The notes under the pieces are model-generated. The model did not search any database, had not been told where the DNA came from, and was given only the letters and a program-made list of their open reading frames with translations. From Anthonomus grandis grandis (taxonomy: Eukaryota > Arthropoda > Insecta > Coleoptera > Curculionidae), in NCBI RefSeq assembly GCF_022605725.1, contig NC_065550.1, positions 8,618,001-8,682,000 of the forward strand: a stretch of DNA of 64,000 bases. Direction: 5' to 3'. A program made the position numbers and the translations under genes. Of this stretch, positions 25,443 through 36,755 are shown one piece after another (the first letter of the stretch is position 1; every line of letters starts with the position of its first letter).

Positions 25443-27765
25443 CAGGGTGTGCCGAAATTACATCGCAATATTTTACCAGCCGCATCTTTGTTTAAAAATA
25501 AGACAAAAAGTCCATATACAGTATGGTTCAAAAGTGCATCGTTTTTTGTTAATATATCCAGAACGCCTAGTTGTAATCTTTTGAAATTTTCAACATTTAC
25601 TATTGGTTTTATTAAAAACTGATATTGCAACCATTTTTGCCAAAATGTATACAGAGTCGTGTAAAATAAGTGGTCGGTAAAGTTTAAATTGTTAAAACTT
25701 TTTTTCTAGCAACTCCGTGATAATTTTGGTATAATAATTGAAAAGAACAAACATTTTTACATAAAAAAGGTGCTCTTGTCTAATTTCGATAGGAGCTTCC
25801 GGTTTCGAAAAAAATAGATGTAAATGTTTTGCAAAGAGAACGCGTAAGTTATTTTGGTAACAGTTAATAAAATTAAAAAGCGTCTTAAAAATCCGTTGGG
25901 TAAACATGACCTAAGACTATCACAAATACTTTATTTAAGATCAAAAATTGTCTTTCGAGTTCAATTTTTTTTTAATGTAATTGAATAGGTAAAAAAAGGA
26001 ACAATTAATTTATTACGTAAAAAAAAAAACATAAAAACACCAAACAAAAAAGCACAAATTACAACAAATTTTCAAAGTGGTTTCCATTTTGCTGAAGACA
26101 CAATCTTGCCCTACGCGTTATTGCGCGAGTAGCCCTTAAAACAAAAAATAGATTTCTCTTTATTTCATTAACAGCCCAATTAATCCTTTGCATCAGTTGT
26201 TCACGGGTATTCATCTCCACGGCATATACCAACTCATTTAAATGTCCCCATAAATAATAATCTAACGAAGTTAGATCTGGAGATCGAGGAGGCCAATTTA
26301 TAGGACCACCTCGACCAATTCAACGTTCAGGAAAATGGTTATTCATCTACTCACGCACATTGCGACCAAAATGAGCAAAATGAGCTCCGTCTTGTTGAAA
26401 AATCATGTTTTGGTGTAAGATAAGAGGAACTTCTTCCAGAAGCTCCACAAGATTGTTTTCCAGCATATGAAGATAATTCTCCGAAGTTAGCCGATTGGGT
26501 AATTCTATCGGGCCAATAAGTTGGTCCTCGATTAATCCGGCCACAAATTTACCGAAAATTACTACGCCTTATGGCTCTTGGATTTTGATCTGCCCAAAAA
26601 TGCATATTATGCATGTTAAATGAACCATTTCGAGTGAAAGTGGTTTCGTCCGTCCATAAAATGGAAGGAATTAAGTTTGGATTATTAATTACCCATTGAC
26701 AAAATTGGATCCTCAACGGAAAATCGTCTGGCTCTAAATCTTGGACCCGCTGGTAATGAAACGGATGTAACCCTTGGGATCTTAGCATTATTCCAATCTA
26801 ATAAAAATTAAATTACTATCGTAACAATAAGTAATTTTTTTAATTACTTACTATAGAGCGAGGGATATGTGTGGCTCTTGACACATTTCTTATACTTGCC
26901 CCCGGATTTTCTTCAAAAACATTTAAAACATTTTCTAAATAATAATCTTCTTGTGGTCGGCCTTGTCCACGAGCTCTTTGAAAACTTCCGTTATTGCATA
27001 AATTTCGGTGAGTATTTATAAAAACTTGACGATCTGGAACATGTCTTAGGGGAAATCTTCGGCGATACTTACGGACAGCCGCTAAAGAACTGCCATTACA
27101 CAAACCATAAACAAAATGCAAATCAGCAACTCTTGATTTGTAAATCTATCCATAATTTTTGAAAAATTAATCACAAAAAAGAACTAATTTACTTTGCCAA
27201 AGCAAATTTAAAAAATGTGAAATGTCAACAAAACGTTAAACAAAATTTAACAAATAAACTAATTGTCAACAAACACAGCCAACTATTATTTTACAAGATG
27301 TTATTTGTAGTTACTTTTTGAAATACCAATTCATGATTTATTAATAATTGATTTTTTCGAAAACGGAAGCTCCTATCGAAATTAGACAAGAGCACCTTTT
27401 TTATGTGAAAATGTTTGTTCTTTTCAATTCTAATACCAAAATTATCACGGAGTTGCTAGAAAAAAAGTATTAAGAATTCAAAACTTTACCGACCACTTAT
27501 TTTACATGACCCTGTGTACATTTTGGCAAAAATGGTTGCAATATCAGTTTTTAATAAAACCAATAGTAAATGTTGAAAATTTCAAAAGATTACAACTAGG
27601 CGTTCCAGATATATTAACAAAAAACCATCTTTAACATGATTCATAAAACACCCTGTAACTTAAAAATGATGCACTTTTGAACCATACTGTATATGGACTT
27701 TTTGTCTTATTTTTAGACAAAGATGCGGCTGGTAAAATATTGCGATGTAATTTCGGGACACCCTG
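25443..27765 (-). mobile_element. DD41D mariner with ~400 bp TIRs
   Basis: 2323 bp, TA-flanked (25441-25442 and 27766-27767). Inverted repeats of about 390-410 bp (25443-25830 and 27355-27765) start CAGGGTGTSCCGAAATTACA and run through ACCAGCCGCATCTTTG to CGATAGGAGCTTCCG. TIRs this long are unusual beside a mariner-size transposase gene. A small insertion (TTTAACATGATTCATAAAAC region near 27630-27655) distinguishes the right arm. Confidence 0.9.
26059..27160 (-). pseudogene. DD41D mariner transposase with an intron
   Basis: Minus-strand gene of a third DD41D lineage. Exon 1 (27160-26852) starts MDRFTNQE, shifts frame once near 27128, then reads HFVYGLCNGSSLAAVRKYR and ends THIPRSI. A GT-AG intron of 54 nt (26851-26798) follows; splicing gives IPRSI-IGIMLRSQGLHPF, in frame. 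Exon 2 has catalytic Asp 1 in LWTDETTFTRNG, Asp 2 in FQQDGAHFAHFG (one residue longer than the usual QDGAPAHFG) and Asp 3 in LTSLDYYLWGHLNE. Inactivating changes: frameshift after RRSNFR near 26548, TAG after NVRE and TGA in PERxIGR. The end is NHFENLL. Otherwise well conserved, so a fairly young death. Confidence 0.88.
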
Positions 27766-27767
27766 TA

Positions 27768-28925
27768 TATTTAATATATTATCATTTAGGTGGACAATAT
27801 TTATTACTCTATATAAATCTAATATTTTTATTAATTTTCTAAGTTAAAAAAAAAAGTAATTTTTAAATTTTTTTATTTTAAAATAGGCATTTATAATTAT
27901 TAAAGTGATTATATAAATTTTTATAGGGGATGGGAAATAATCCTATATACTAACACTCCAGCCATATAAATAAAAATAAAGCAATTTAGACATATTGACT
28001 TAATTAATAGACTTTAATGATTGTGGAGTTATAATGAACCCTAATAATCCATCAAAAGTAATACCTTACCAGGTCTTTTCATAAAAAGCCAATAAAAAAA
28101 ATAACTTAAAAAATAGGTTTCTCTTCTATAAATAAGCTGTGAGGCCAAACATACTTTCATTTTACTAAATATTTATAAATATACAAGTCCATTTTTAACA
28201 AATACAGACTGGCTTAACTCTGAAATTTGAATGTATTCTATACGTCAAAAATAAGTCCTACTTTATCACAAAAACATAAATGTAGAGAAGTCTGCAGTTA
28301 TAACTTTTACACTGCTTAAAATATTTTTATGAAATTTGGGACATAGCTTTTAAGTATCAAAAAGCAATTTTTGCATATTTCTTTTTAAATTCTACCAGTG
28401 GTAACCGTATTGCATCGAGACTAAATATTTTTAGACAAAAAAATGATATGCCATTGGTTGTTCCAAAAATAAAAATTAATTATGAAATTCTAATTTAATT
28501 TAGAGCAAATTCGGTTCAGGAGGCAGTTTCCGAGTATAAAAAAAACACATTCTCATCCATGAAAAAATCGGTAAAATTTGATATACTACATAATAAAAGG
28601 AATATCTTTGTAAACGGAACATGTACTTAAAAAATAACAGGCACACTCATACCTATACGAATTTAAAGAAGACATTCAAAGTATGAATAGTGGCATGGGA
28701 TATAATGCAATTCGTTGCAAAAAAAAATCTTCGTAAAATTGATGTCACCGATTGCTCTATATCAATCTACCGTTTTCTGAGAATTTCAGGTTATAGTTCA
28801 GTCACGTTATCTCTCTAGATGAGGCGAAAGATGTAACTTTTCCGACTTTTCCGCCTTTATGAATATCGGTAAAATTTCTATTTTAAGTTGCAGATTATTC
28901 TCTTAGAACATTGAAACGCTAGATG
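27768..28925. other. No gene recognised
   Basis: AT-rich spacer before the interrupted mariner. No frame, terminal repeat or RNA gene identified. Confidence 0.5.
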
Positions 28926-29235
28926 AAAATCCACATTGGATTTTGGAAGTGCGTACCCAGTATCCCCAAAAAGTTAATGCGTGTGCTGCGATATTTGGAA
29001 TCCACATAATGGGCCCGTACTTTATTGGGGTAAACCTGACAGAGAGGTGCGTGATTATTTAAATGTTACTTTTCCATATAGGACAAGGGACCATAGAATG
29101 GCCAGCTAGGTCCGCAGACGTCTCCCCTTTAGATTACTTTTTTTGGGGCCATTTAAAAAATAGACTATTTGTCACTAAACCTCAAAATATAGAGGACTTA
29201 AAACACTGCATAACAAAATGAAACTTACCAAATTA

Positions 29236-31569
29236 GGGTGAATACGCCAGTAGTCGGACAGTTTTGTCAAATGTTAACTTTAAAATTCTATAAAAAAAAT
29301 ATTTTCAGCCACAAAATTGATTTAAAAAGAAATTGATGTCTGCATCAGGTCTATTCATTATAAAAAAAAAACTAAAATTAAAGATTTATAGTAATTTTTT
29401 TTTAAATATTGATTTTCCTACAAATATGCATTGCTGATGATCGGCTACTTAAGCTGAGTAATCGGACACGAGAAAACCAGTATAGTCGGGCAGAACGGGA
29501 TTGGTTAATTCAGGTTCAGGAGTAGCAAATAATTTATTTTCGTTGAGAACTTTACTTTAGAACAAGCAAAAATGTTAACTAGTTGAATAAAGTAAAAAAA
29601 AATCCACAAATTATACTTAAAAAAAATAATAAAAATTAAATCAAAGACAACTCAATATATAATTAAATAAATATCTACTTTAATTATTAAAAAAATTAAA
29701 TAAACAGGTAGGTGTTTCGGCTAATTAACAAACAAAAATATTGTTCACTAAAAAAATCATTAATTTTTTGCGCGAGCTTATAACTTTAAATGGAGTTGTG
29801 TAACAAAGTATAAAAACAGGAATCAATAGTATTTATATACCTACTTATTTAAAATAAAGGAACAACAAACTAAATTTCTTTCCTACAATAAGAAACTAAA
29901 TAACTCTTAAACCTACTCTTTGAAACAAAAATATAATTCTTCAACTAAAATAGGAACTAAATTCAGGTATATTTTTTAACTTTTTTTATTCACAACAATA
30001 ATTACATAAAAAATCAATTTGGCAACTTCTGAATATCCACATCCTATATATTTTGTACAGCCTAAATGAAACTACTTGTGACACATATCGCACCTTATAT
30101 TTTTTTCTTGTTCTTCTTCTGTGTCACTACCAAGCTCTTCATTACATACCCCGCAAAATTGAATTTCTTTCGTAATACTGTTTTACTACCCTCTTCAACC
30201 GTGCTATCAGCAACCCTTTTTCTCTTACTCACGACCTTCATTTTTCTTTCCCTTTCTTTGGCATTTAAGTATTTCCTCCTAAGTGTTAAGTTTGTGAAAA
30301 ATTTGCATTTTTTTGGATGGAATTTTGTCACCTCTGGGTTGTATGCTTTTTTTAAGTGGGATATAGAAGATATTCAAATAAGGAACAGCTTGGTGAACTT
30401 GGACTACTATAGGAGGTTTATAAGTTAGAGGAATCGAAAAATTCAGCCATTTTCTCAAAGATGCTGGTCATACTTTTTATAAAAAGTTGTTAAAGAGGAA
30501 TGTTTGTTAATTCTGTAAGTAATAAATTTGGGAAAGTACTTTTTTATATTTGTCTGGTAATGCTGGTATATTTCCTTTTTCCGTGTCTAGAAGTTCTGTT
30601 TTTTTCAAGGGAAAACCACATTTTGCCTTTTAATTAGCGATTCAGCAATCTTTTATTCACTTGCCAATGTCAATATATGTTCGGAGCCTTGCGGAGATTT
30701 ATTCACTCTACCCTTAATAAGGTCCTGTACCGTTGACTTTGGAACCTTAAATTGTCGACAAGTTTCCCTTAAACTGCTGCCCTTTTGAATTTCATCAACA
30801 GTTAAGTTAAGGTTTTGTTCAGAATGTTTCTCAGCGTTTTTTTTTTTGAGAATTCATTTTCTAAAACAAAAAAACCATCCCAAAATCAAACTTTTTTTTC
30901 CAACTTTTGTTAGTGGACGATTACTGGATGGGACCGAAAATTAATCATATACCAGTAAGTTGACTGTTTTTATAGAGATAAATAAATGGGTTGAAATTGA
31001 AAAAAGGCAGTTACTAGCTGAACTAAATAAAATATATTTTATATGTTTAGAAAAAAAGAGATAGAAAAATGTGTTTAATTTTAAATTAGAAAAATGACGA
31101 GCATCCTATTTTCGCTTCATTTTAATAGAAGCCGAACACGTGTCCGACTTTTGAAGTTTTTGCTTTTTATTATTTTAGTATAGTATAACCGGACCCCTTA
31201 TTTTTTGCTTGTTCTTAATCTTTGAAAAATTATAAAAAAATACAATTTTCTAGTAGCTTCAACTATTATAAACACGATAACATCATAAAACCTAATAAAA
31301 ACTAACTACTACATATTTTTCTTATATTTATAGTGTACTTGATCTCACCCAATTTAACAAATAGGTATTCTTTACTCACAACACAATGCCAACTTTGAAC
31401 TTGTCCGAATTAATGAAGAACTGAACTGACAGGGAAGACCGTTAACAGAATGAAGCAAAAATAGTTAAATTTTATTGCTCAATTTTGTTTAAAAGTCGGG
31501 GAATTTTAAATTTCATCTTATTTGTACTGTATTGTACTGGTGGTGTCCGCCTTACCAGCACATTCACCC
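29236..31569 (-). mobile_element. Internally deleted pogo-like element
   Basis: 2334 bp, TA-flanked (29234-29235 and 31570-31571), inserted in a mariner gene. TIRs start GGGTGAATRYGCYRGTARK and continue with CGGACA. Subterminal motifs of the type AGTCGGRCA / GTCCGACTT recur (29256, 29461, 29490, 31140, 31490). It keeps only the two ends of a minus-strand pogo transposase, so it is a deletion derivative that would depend on an intact relative. Confidence 0.8.
30050..30850 (-). pseudogene. Remnant pogo transposase: HTH and finger only
   Basis: Minus strand. The N-terminal psq-type helix-turn-helix lies at 30835-30670: LTVDEIQKGSSLRETCRQF and KVPKSTVQDLIKGRVN. Then the CENP-B-like HTH and the whole DDE domain are absent. 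The C-terminus follows within 350 bp: a basic segment (NAKERERKMKVVSKRKR at 30265) and a PHD-like finger relic near 30100, CDMCHK-stop-FHLGC, where a stop replaces the usual Trp. In the other direction the same region is open for 120 codons (30066-30428); I read that as a shadow. Confidence 0.7.
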
Positions 31570-31706
31570 TACATAAAAAATGATTCAAAACGTTATTGCT
31601 ACAAATTTTATTTCAACCGTGCGTATTGTCAGGAAGTGCAAGGAAAGCATTTTGAACATTTAATTAAATAGTTTTGCTTTGTACCAAAATTTCTATTACA
31701 ATAAGG

Positions 31707-34123
31707 CAGCGTTACTCAAAGTGTACTCCGCGGAGCCCCGGTGCTCCGCGAAACCTCCGGTAGGGCTCCGTCAGCAGTCATAATAAATGAATGCATGCAT
31801 TAAAGTGGACCCTATAAGAATAAAGTTACCTAAGATAAAAATAAACAAACAAAACGAAACGCCTACTTATAGGTGTTACTGGTACATGTACGAAAATTTA
31901 TTAAATGTATTATTAAGTAAATGCCCGACCTATTACATCGAAATCGCGCTGTTTCTCGTGGTCGTGCGTTGACGCGTATTTCGGAAAAAATCGTCTGACT
32001 CTCCGAAGTTTCTGAGGAATTCGAAATGATTCGATGGTTGCTGGTATATAGTGGTTGTAAAATCTTGTATTTCGTGCGTTAAGAGATACTATTTGTCATA
32101 AAATTGACCAAATGAAATTAGTGTTAAAGAAGAATGGAGTGCTGGCTTAAAGGTGTTGCAAAAAATGTAGTTCAAGTAGTAAAACATCTAATGACACACT
32201 GAAGGTGAAAAAACGAAAGTATGACGAATCATACTTTAATCTCAGATTTGTTGATTCCAACGGCTCACTTCTTTGTATGTTGTGCAGCAAACGTCTTCCT
32301 AATAGGTTGACGGTACCTATTAGGAAGATACGCCGACATTTAGAAACTGTACATCCCGACTTCAAAAACAAAAACTATGACGTATGCGACTCAGACTGTG
32401 AATGAAAAGTCCACGGAGGCATCGTATTTGGTTAGTTACCGCATTGCCCAAGCAGGAGAAGCGCACACTATTGCTGAAGAGCTAATAAAACCTTGTGTGG
32501 TAGACATAACAAAATGTATGCTCGACGAAAAATCTGTAAAGATCTTTTCTAAAGCATCTTTCTACAGTGCCGCATTCAAACGATACAGTTACGCTCCGAA
32601 TTGGGGATATCGAAGCAAACTTAAAACAAGAACTGGTTTCACGGCTTCAAAATAACATATTCGTCTTGCAAATGGATGATGGACTGATGTTGCTGGACTG
32701 GCCATCTTGCTAGTAATTGTGCGATATCCATATAAATATTCACTCGAAGAAGACTTGCTTATGTGCTCATCGCTGCCTACTAACACAACCGAAGAAGAAA
32801 TTGTTAACACGATTAACATATTTTTTGAAGAAAACCAACTCGATTGAAATGATTGTATTGATATTTGTACCGATGGAGCCAAGGCAATGACAGGTAGAAC
32901 AGCAGGAGCAATATCACGAATAAAAATGAAAGCGCCAAATTGTAGTTCCAGTTACTACATCCTGCGTAGACGATCACTCGCGGTTAAGAAAATGCCACCA
33001 AATCTAAAATTGGTTCTTGATGAGTCAGTAAAAATAATTAATTTTGTCAAGTCACGTCCACTACAATCCCAATTATTCTCAATATTATGTGAAGATTATG
33101 GTAGCGATCATAAAACACTATTGCTCCATACTGAAGTGAGATGGTTGTATCGGGGTAAAACTTTGACAAGACTTTTTGAACTAAGAACAGAATTAGAATT
33201 ATTTTCTTACAGATGTTCCTTTTAATTTAAAAGACCGTTAATTGGTCCGATAAAAGCGGGTTATTTAGACTAGCATTTTTAGCAGACATGTTTGAAAAAC
33301 TTAACGAATTAAACCTGTTACTACAAGGAAATCAGACAACAGTTATCAATGCTAACAACAAAATAACTGCCTTTAAAAGAAAATTAGATTTTTGGATTAC
33401 TGGTTTTGGTAAGAGAGAAATCGAAAGCTTTTCATTGCTAAGTGAGTTCCTTAATCACCATAGTCTTAGTGATACAGAAATATTTCAAAATGAAATATTT
33501 GTTGAATTAGTGCAATATCTCAATGATCTGCAAGGGAGTTTGGAATCTTACTTTCCTGAAGAACAGAATACAAAACTGAAAATAAACTCATGGATTCAAA
33601 ACCCTTTTTCATCTAAATTGCAGAAGCCTGGAAATATGTCAGATCAGATCTATGAATCATTTCTAGAAATTACATCGGATACAAGCATGGAATCATTATT
33701 CAAAACAATTTTACTAAATGATTTTTGGTGCAGGGTTCGTGATGAATATCCACAACTTGCCACAGAAGCTTTGAATGTTCTTCTGCCGTTCCCAACAACG
33801 TATTTGTGTGAAACGGGATTTTTAGCATATACAGCTACAAAAACAAAATACCGCAATAGACTGGATGCCAAACCAGACATGAGAATTCAACGTTCTTCTA
33901 TTACCCAGTTAATGAGGAATAAAAAACAATTACATGCCTTGCATTAAATGAACTTAGTGTTATCATTTGCTTACTAACTCACTACCTACTGTATCTTTTT
34001 TTTATGATTATTAATAAACAATTCACATATAACTGCTTTTGCTTTTAGTTTAGAGTTTAGGGTTCCGTTAAAAATTTAGTTAATTAAAAGGGTTCCGTCA
34101 CGAAAAAAGTTTAAGTAACACTG
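31707..34123 (+). mobile_element. hAT transposon
   Basis: 2417 bp element with a perfect 8 bp target duplication CAATAAGG (31699-31706 and 34124-34131) and short TIRs starting CAGYGTTACTYAAA. The 8 bp duplication and the encoded BED/hAT protein fix the superfamily. The right copy of the target overlaps the left terminus of the pogo-like element at 34129, so the hAT landed exactly on that border. Confidence 0.93.
32134..33947 (+). pseudogene. hAT transposase, ZBED5/FAM200-like
   Basis: Broken hAT transposase. The start at 32134 leads, after a frameshift, into a BED finger (CMLCSKRLPN...HLETVHPDF, 32270-32360). Next comes SYRIAQAGEAHTIAEELIKP (32425), a frameshift, QELVSRLQNNIFVLQMDD (32620), WTDVAGLAILLVIVRYPY with the first acidic site (32680), CTDGAKAMTGRTAGAISRIK with the second (32865), and SLAVKKMPPNLKLVLDESV (32970). 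HTEVRWLYRGKTLTRLFELR follows near 33130. The C-terminal dimerisation block is open from 33288 to 33947 and includes LPFPTTYLCETGF and KTKYRNRLDAKPDMRI. At least three frameshifts and two stops; all domains still in order. Similarity to the vertebrate domesticated ZBED5/FAM200 group is from memory of motif wording. Confidence 0.88.
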
Positions 34124-34825
34124 CAATAAGGTAATTGCACCAGCATTCGTCACTGTCCCAGTTTTCGTCACGTTGCACCTACTTTTCTTTTTTATTAAGG
34201 CAATGATCATTTACGTTGCATTAATTCTTTCGGCATTTATTCAAGAAAACTATTTATTGCCTAATCTGGCAACATACAAAGAACTAAGATTCCACCATTA
34301 ATCGTGACACAGTCTTGACAGGCTGTAGCAAAATACCGCGTTAGTGTCAAAGTGCGATACGTCACAAGTCACGTTAGTGTCGAGTACGATATTTTTATTT
34401 GGCCAAGTAAGTAAGTACATTAAGTTATAAAGAAGGTTTTTTGTACTTGTTTTTTTTAAAACTCTTTAAATTTGTTTTTTTTTTAATAATGTTAGGTAGT
34501 TTACCAATTTAGGTTAAATATTTGAAGGTGACGATTACTGGGACATCTAAAATGCTGTCTCAATAATCGTCACATATAATGGACACTGGTACATATGCAA
34601 TATAGGCTAAAATCCATGGGAAATTAACACATTAATGGTATATTTGTTATCCTTATTGCCGATTAAATTCTTTAGATTATTATGTTATTGTGATCCAGTA
34701 TTCATCCTACTATTTTCTAACTTTTCAATATACTATTTTCTGCTAAATAAAAGACTTACAAATTAATAAAGTCAAGGTGACGAATACTGCTACAGGGGGT
34801 TGACGAATTCTGGTTCTTTGCAGAA

Positions 34826-36117
34826 ATGGCTACAAGTTTTAATTATTCTCAAGAAAATCTGATCAAAGCTATCGTTGCTGTAAAAATGGTTTTATTTATT
34901 AAGCGAGCAGCTGAAAGATTTAACGTTCTCCGAACAACATTGACTGACAAAATTAAAGGGAAAACTTCAATACTTAGAAAAATGGGTCCCCAATCTATAC
35001 TGTCTACAGAAGAAGAAATATTGTTGCAACAATGGATATTTCACCTAGCTGAAAGACGATTTCCAGTGACAAAAGATCAACTTTTAGATAGCGTTCAGAC
35101 TTTAATAAAAAGGTTCAAAAGACCAAATCCATTTATCAATTGTAGGTCAGAAAGACATTGGTATGAATTCTTTCTGAAGCGACATCCTTGTATATCGCAA
35201 AGAACTTTGCAAAACTTAACATCAAGTAGATCTGCGGTAATAACAGAAAATAATATAAGAAATTGGTTCAACGAAGTGTCAAGCTACATGAAGGAAAATA
35301 ATCTGTCACAAGAAAACCCCCAAAGAATATTTAATTGTGATGAAACTGCGTTTTTTTTTAAATCCTGGGAATAAACGTGTTTTGGCAAAACGAGGTCAAA
35401 AGACTGTACATAACACTATTGGCTCGGATGAGAAGGAGTGTATTACAACTTTAATGATGGCTAATGCAGCAGATCAAATCTGTTCTCCCATGATAGTTGT
35501 AGATTTGAAACGAATACAAAAAAAATTAGCCCAGCCCGTGCCAAAATCATGAGCACTAGGTCGTTCATATAATGGGTGGATGACATGTGAAACTTCCTTT
35601 GAATTTATTGCAAATGTCTTCCATCCATGGCTACTAAAAAATTCCTTATTAGTTTCCAGTTATAGTGTTTCTTGACGGACATACGCCTGCTTCAAATTTT
35701 GAGTCAACAAAAACTGGGGAAATAAATACAGTCGACCCTTCAATTCCAAGTTCGTTCAAATCTGTACTTTTTTGGCCTGGACCTTCTAAACCCACAAAAG
35801 TTGTAAAAAAAGTAAAAATTCCGGCAGTGGCAACGTCAGAAAAGTGGCTGGAATTCTACCAGAAGAAAGAAGCAGTTAAAGCAGAAGGACTTGAAGAAAA
35901 GAAAGAAAACGAAAAAGAATAGAAAATGCCAAAATAAATAAAAATCAAAAGGTAGAAAAAAACTGCAAAAAGCCAAAAGAAGGCTCAGCTTGCAGAAAAG
36001 GAAAATGAACATCAGGAGAAAGAGAACTGGTTTTGTAAAATTTGCGAAGAAGATTCTCGGGAAAGTATGATACCAGGCATGATCTATAAATACTGGATCC
36101 ACGAAAAATGTGTTTAA
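34826..36117 (+). pseudogene. pogo-type transposase lacking its third catalytic Asp
   Basis: The first 183 codons (34826-35374) are open: psq HTH (ENLIKAIVAVK... to TTLTDKIKGK), Tc5-type HTH (ILSTEEEILLQQWI, PVTKDQLLDSVQTLIKRF, RHWYEFFLKRHPCISQRT) and catalytic Asp 1 in FNCDETAFF. A frameshift in a T-run at 35350 leads to NPGNKRVLAKRGQKTVHN and ITTLMMANAADQI (35362-35550). After a stop it continues with YNGWMTCETSFEFIANVF, then Asp 2 in VFLDGHT (35670). The protein then jumps to SFKSVLFWPGPSKPTKVVKK, so the ALYPNATHxxQPLD block carrying Asp 3 is deleted. The end is Lys/Glu-rich with a PHD-like finger (CKICEEDSRES...YWIHEKCV). Confidence 0.87.
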
Positions 36118-36755
36118 CGTACAACGTGTTTAACCTTAAAAAATAAATGTCTACTTTAAGTAAAGCACATCGATTTTTTTTCACTATACCGGGTGACACA
36201 GGAAAAAGGCAACACTTAATAACTATTTTACTATTCAAGATCAACAAATGAAATTTGGTATATCGATAGAATTATTATAAGAGCATCTTTTGACATATTC
36301 AGTTGTTTTCCATCACTTCCAATTTAACCGGAAGTGACACTAACTTTCTTATTTTAAATGGGACAGTTGGTATATTATTATGTATTTCGATAGAAAATAA
36401 TATTCTGAGAATAATGATACTGCATTTGCTACTTTTTGTTTTATACTCATAGAAAATTTTATTTTTTATTTTAAAATAGGGTACCATGAAAATTTCAATT
36501 TTTAATCAAGTAATCACAGAAAAATAGCTTTCTTTACATTTTATAATTTAAATCACGTCTATTTAAAATGTCCAAACCATTAATGGCATTAATTTTGGCA
36601 TTTACTTTATTTTTTTAAATAGCAAATTATTGGGAACAACCACTTTTTAAACGGTCTCTTTTTCCCAATAATTTGATATAATTATTTTTTAAATCTATTG
36701 ATAAATAAGCCCATAAGAAAAAAATTAAGTCGTATAAATAAACCCGTTTAATTAA

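Larger units (their letters stand above)
28930..31671 (+). pseudogene. DD41D mariner transposase, interrupted by a pogo-like element
   Basis: 5'-truncated transposase in two pieces. The first (28930-29233) starts ENPHWILEVRTQYPQKVNA, continues IMGPYFIGVNLTERC, lacks the QDGAP block by deletion, and goes on TIEWPARSADVSPLDYFFWG (Asp 3 present) to NIEDLKHCITK. A 2.3 kb pogo-like element (29236-31569) follows. The second piece (31572-31671) resumes with NRAYCQEVQGKHFEHLIK and TAG, the normal C-terminus. Removing the insertion and one TA joins the two pieces in the same frame. Confidence 0.85.

Noticed and set aside
30066..30428. Plus-strand open frame of 120 codons with hydrophobic stretches like a membrane protein
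   Set aside because: It lies opposite a Lys/Arg-rich pogo remnant; poly-Lys codons read on the other strand give Phe/Leu, so it is a shadow.
35836..36247. Minus-strand open frames rich in Phe and Leu
   Set aside because: They are the reverse of the Lys/Glu-rich C-terminus of the pogo transposase.
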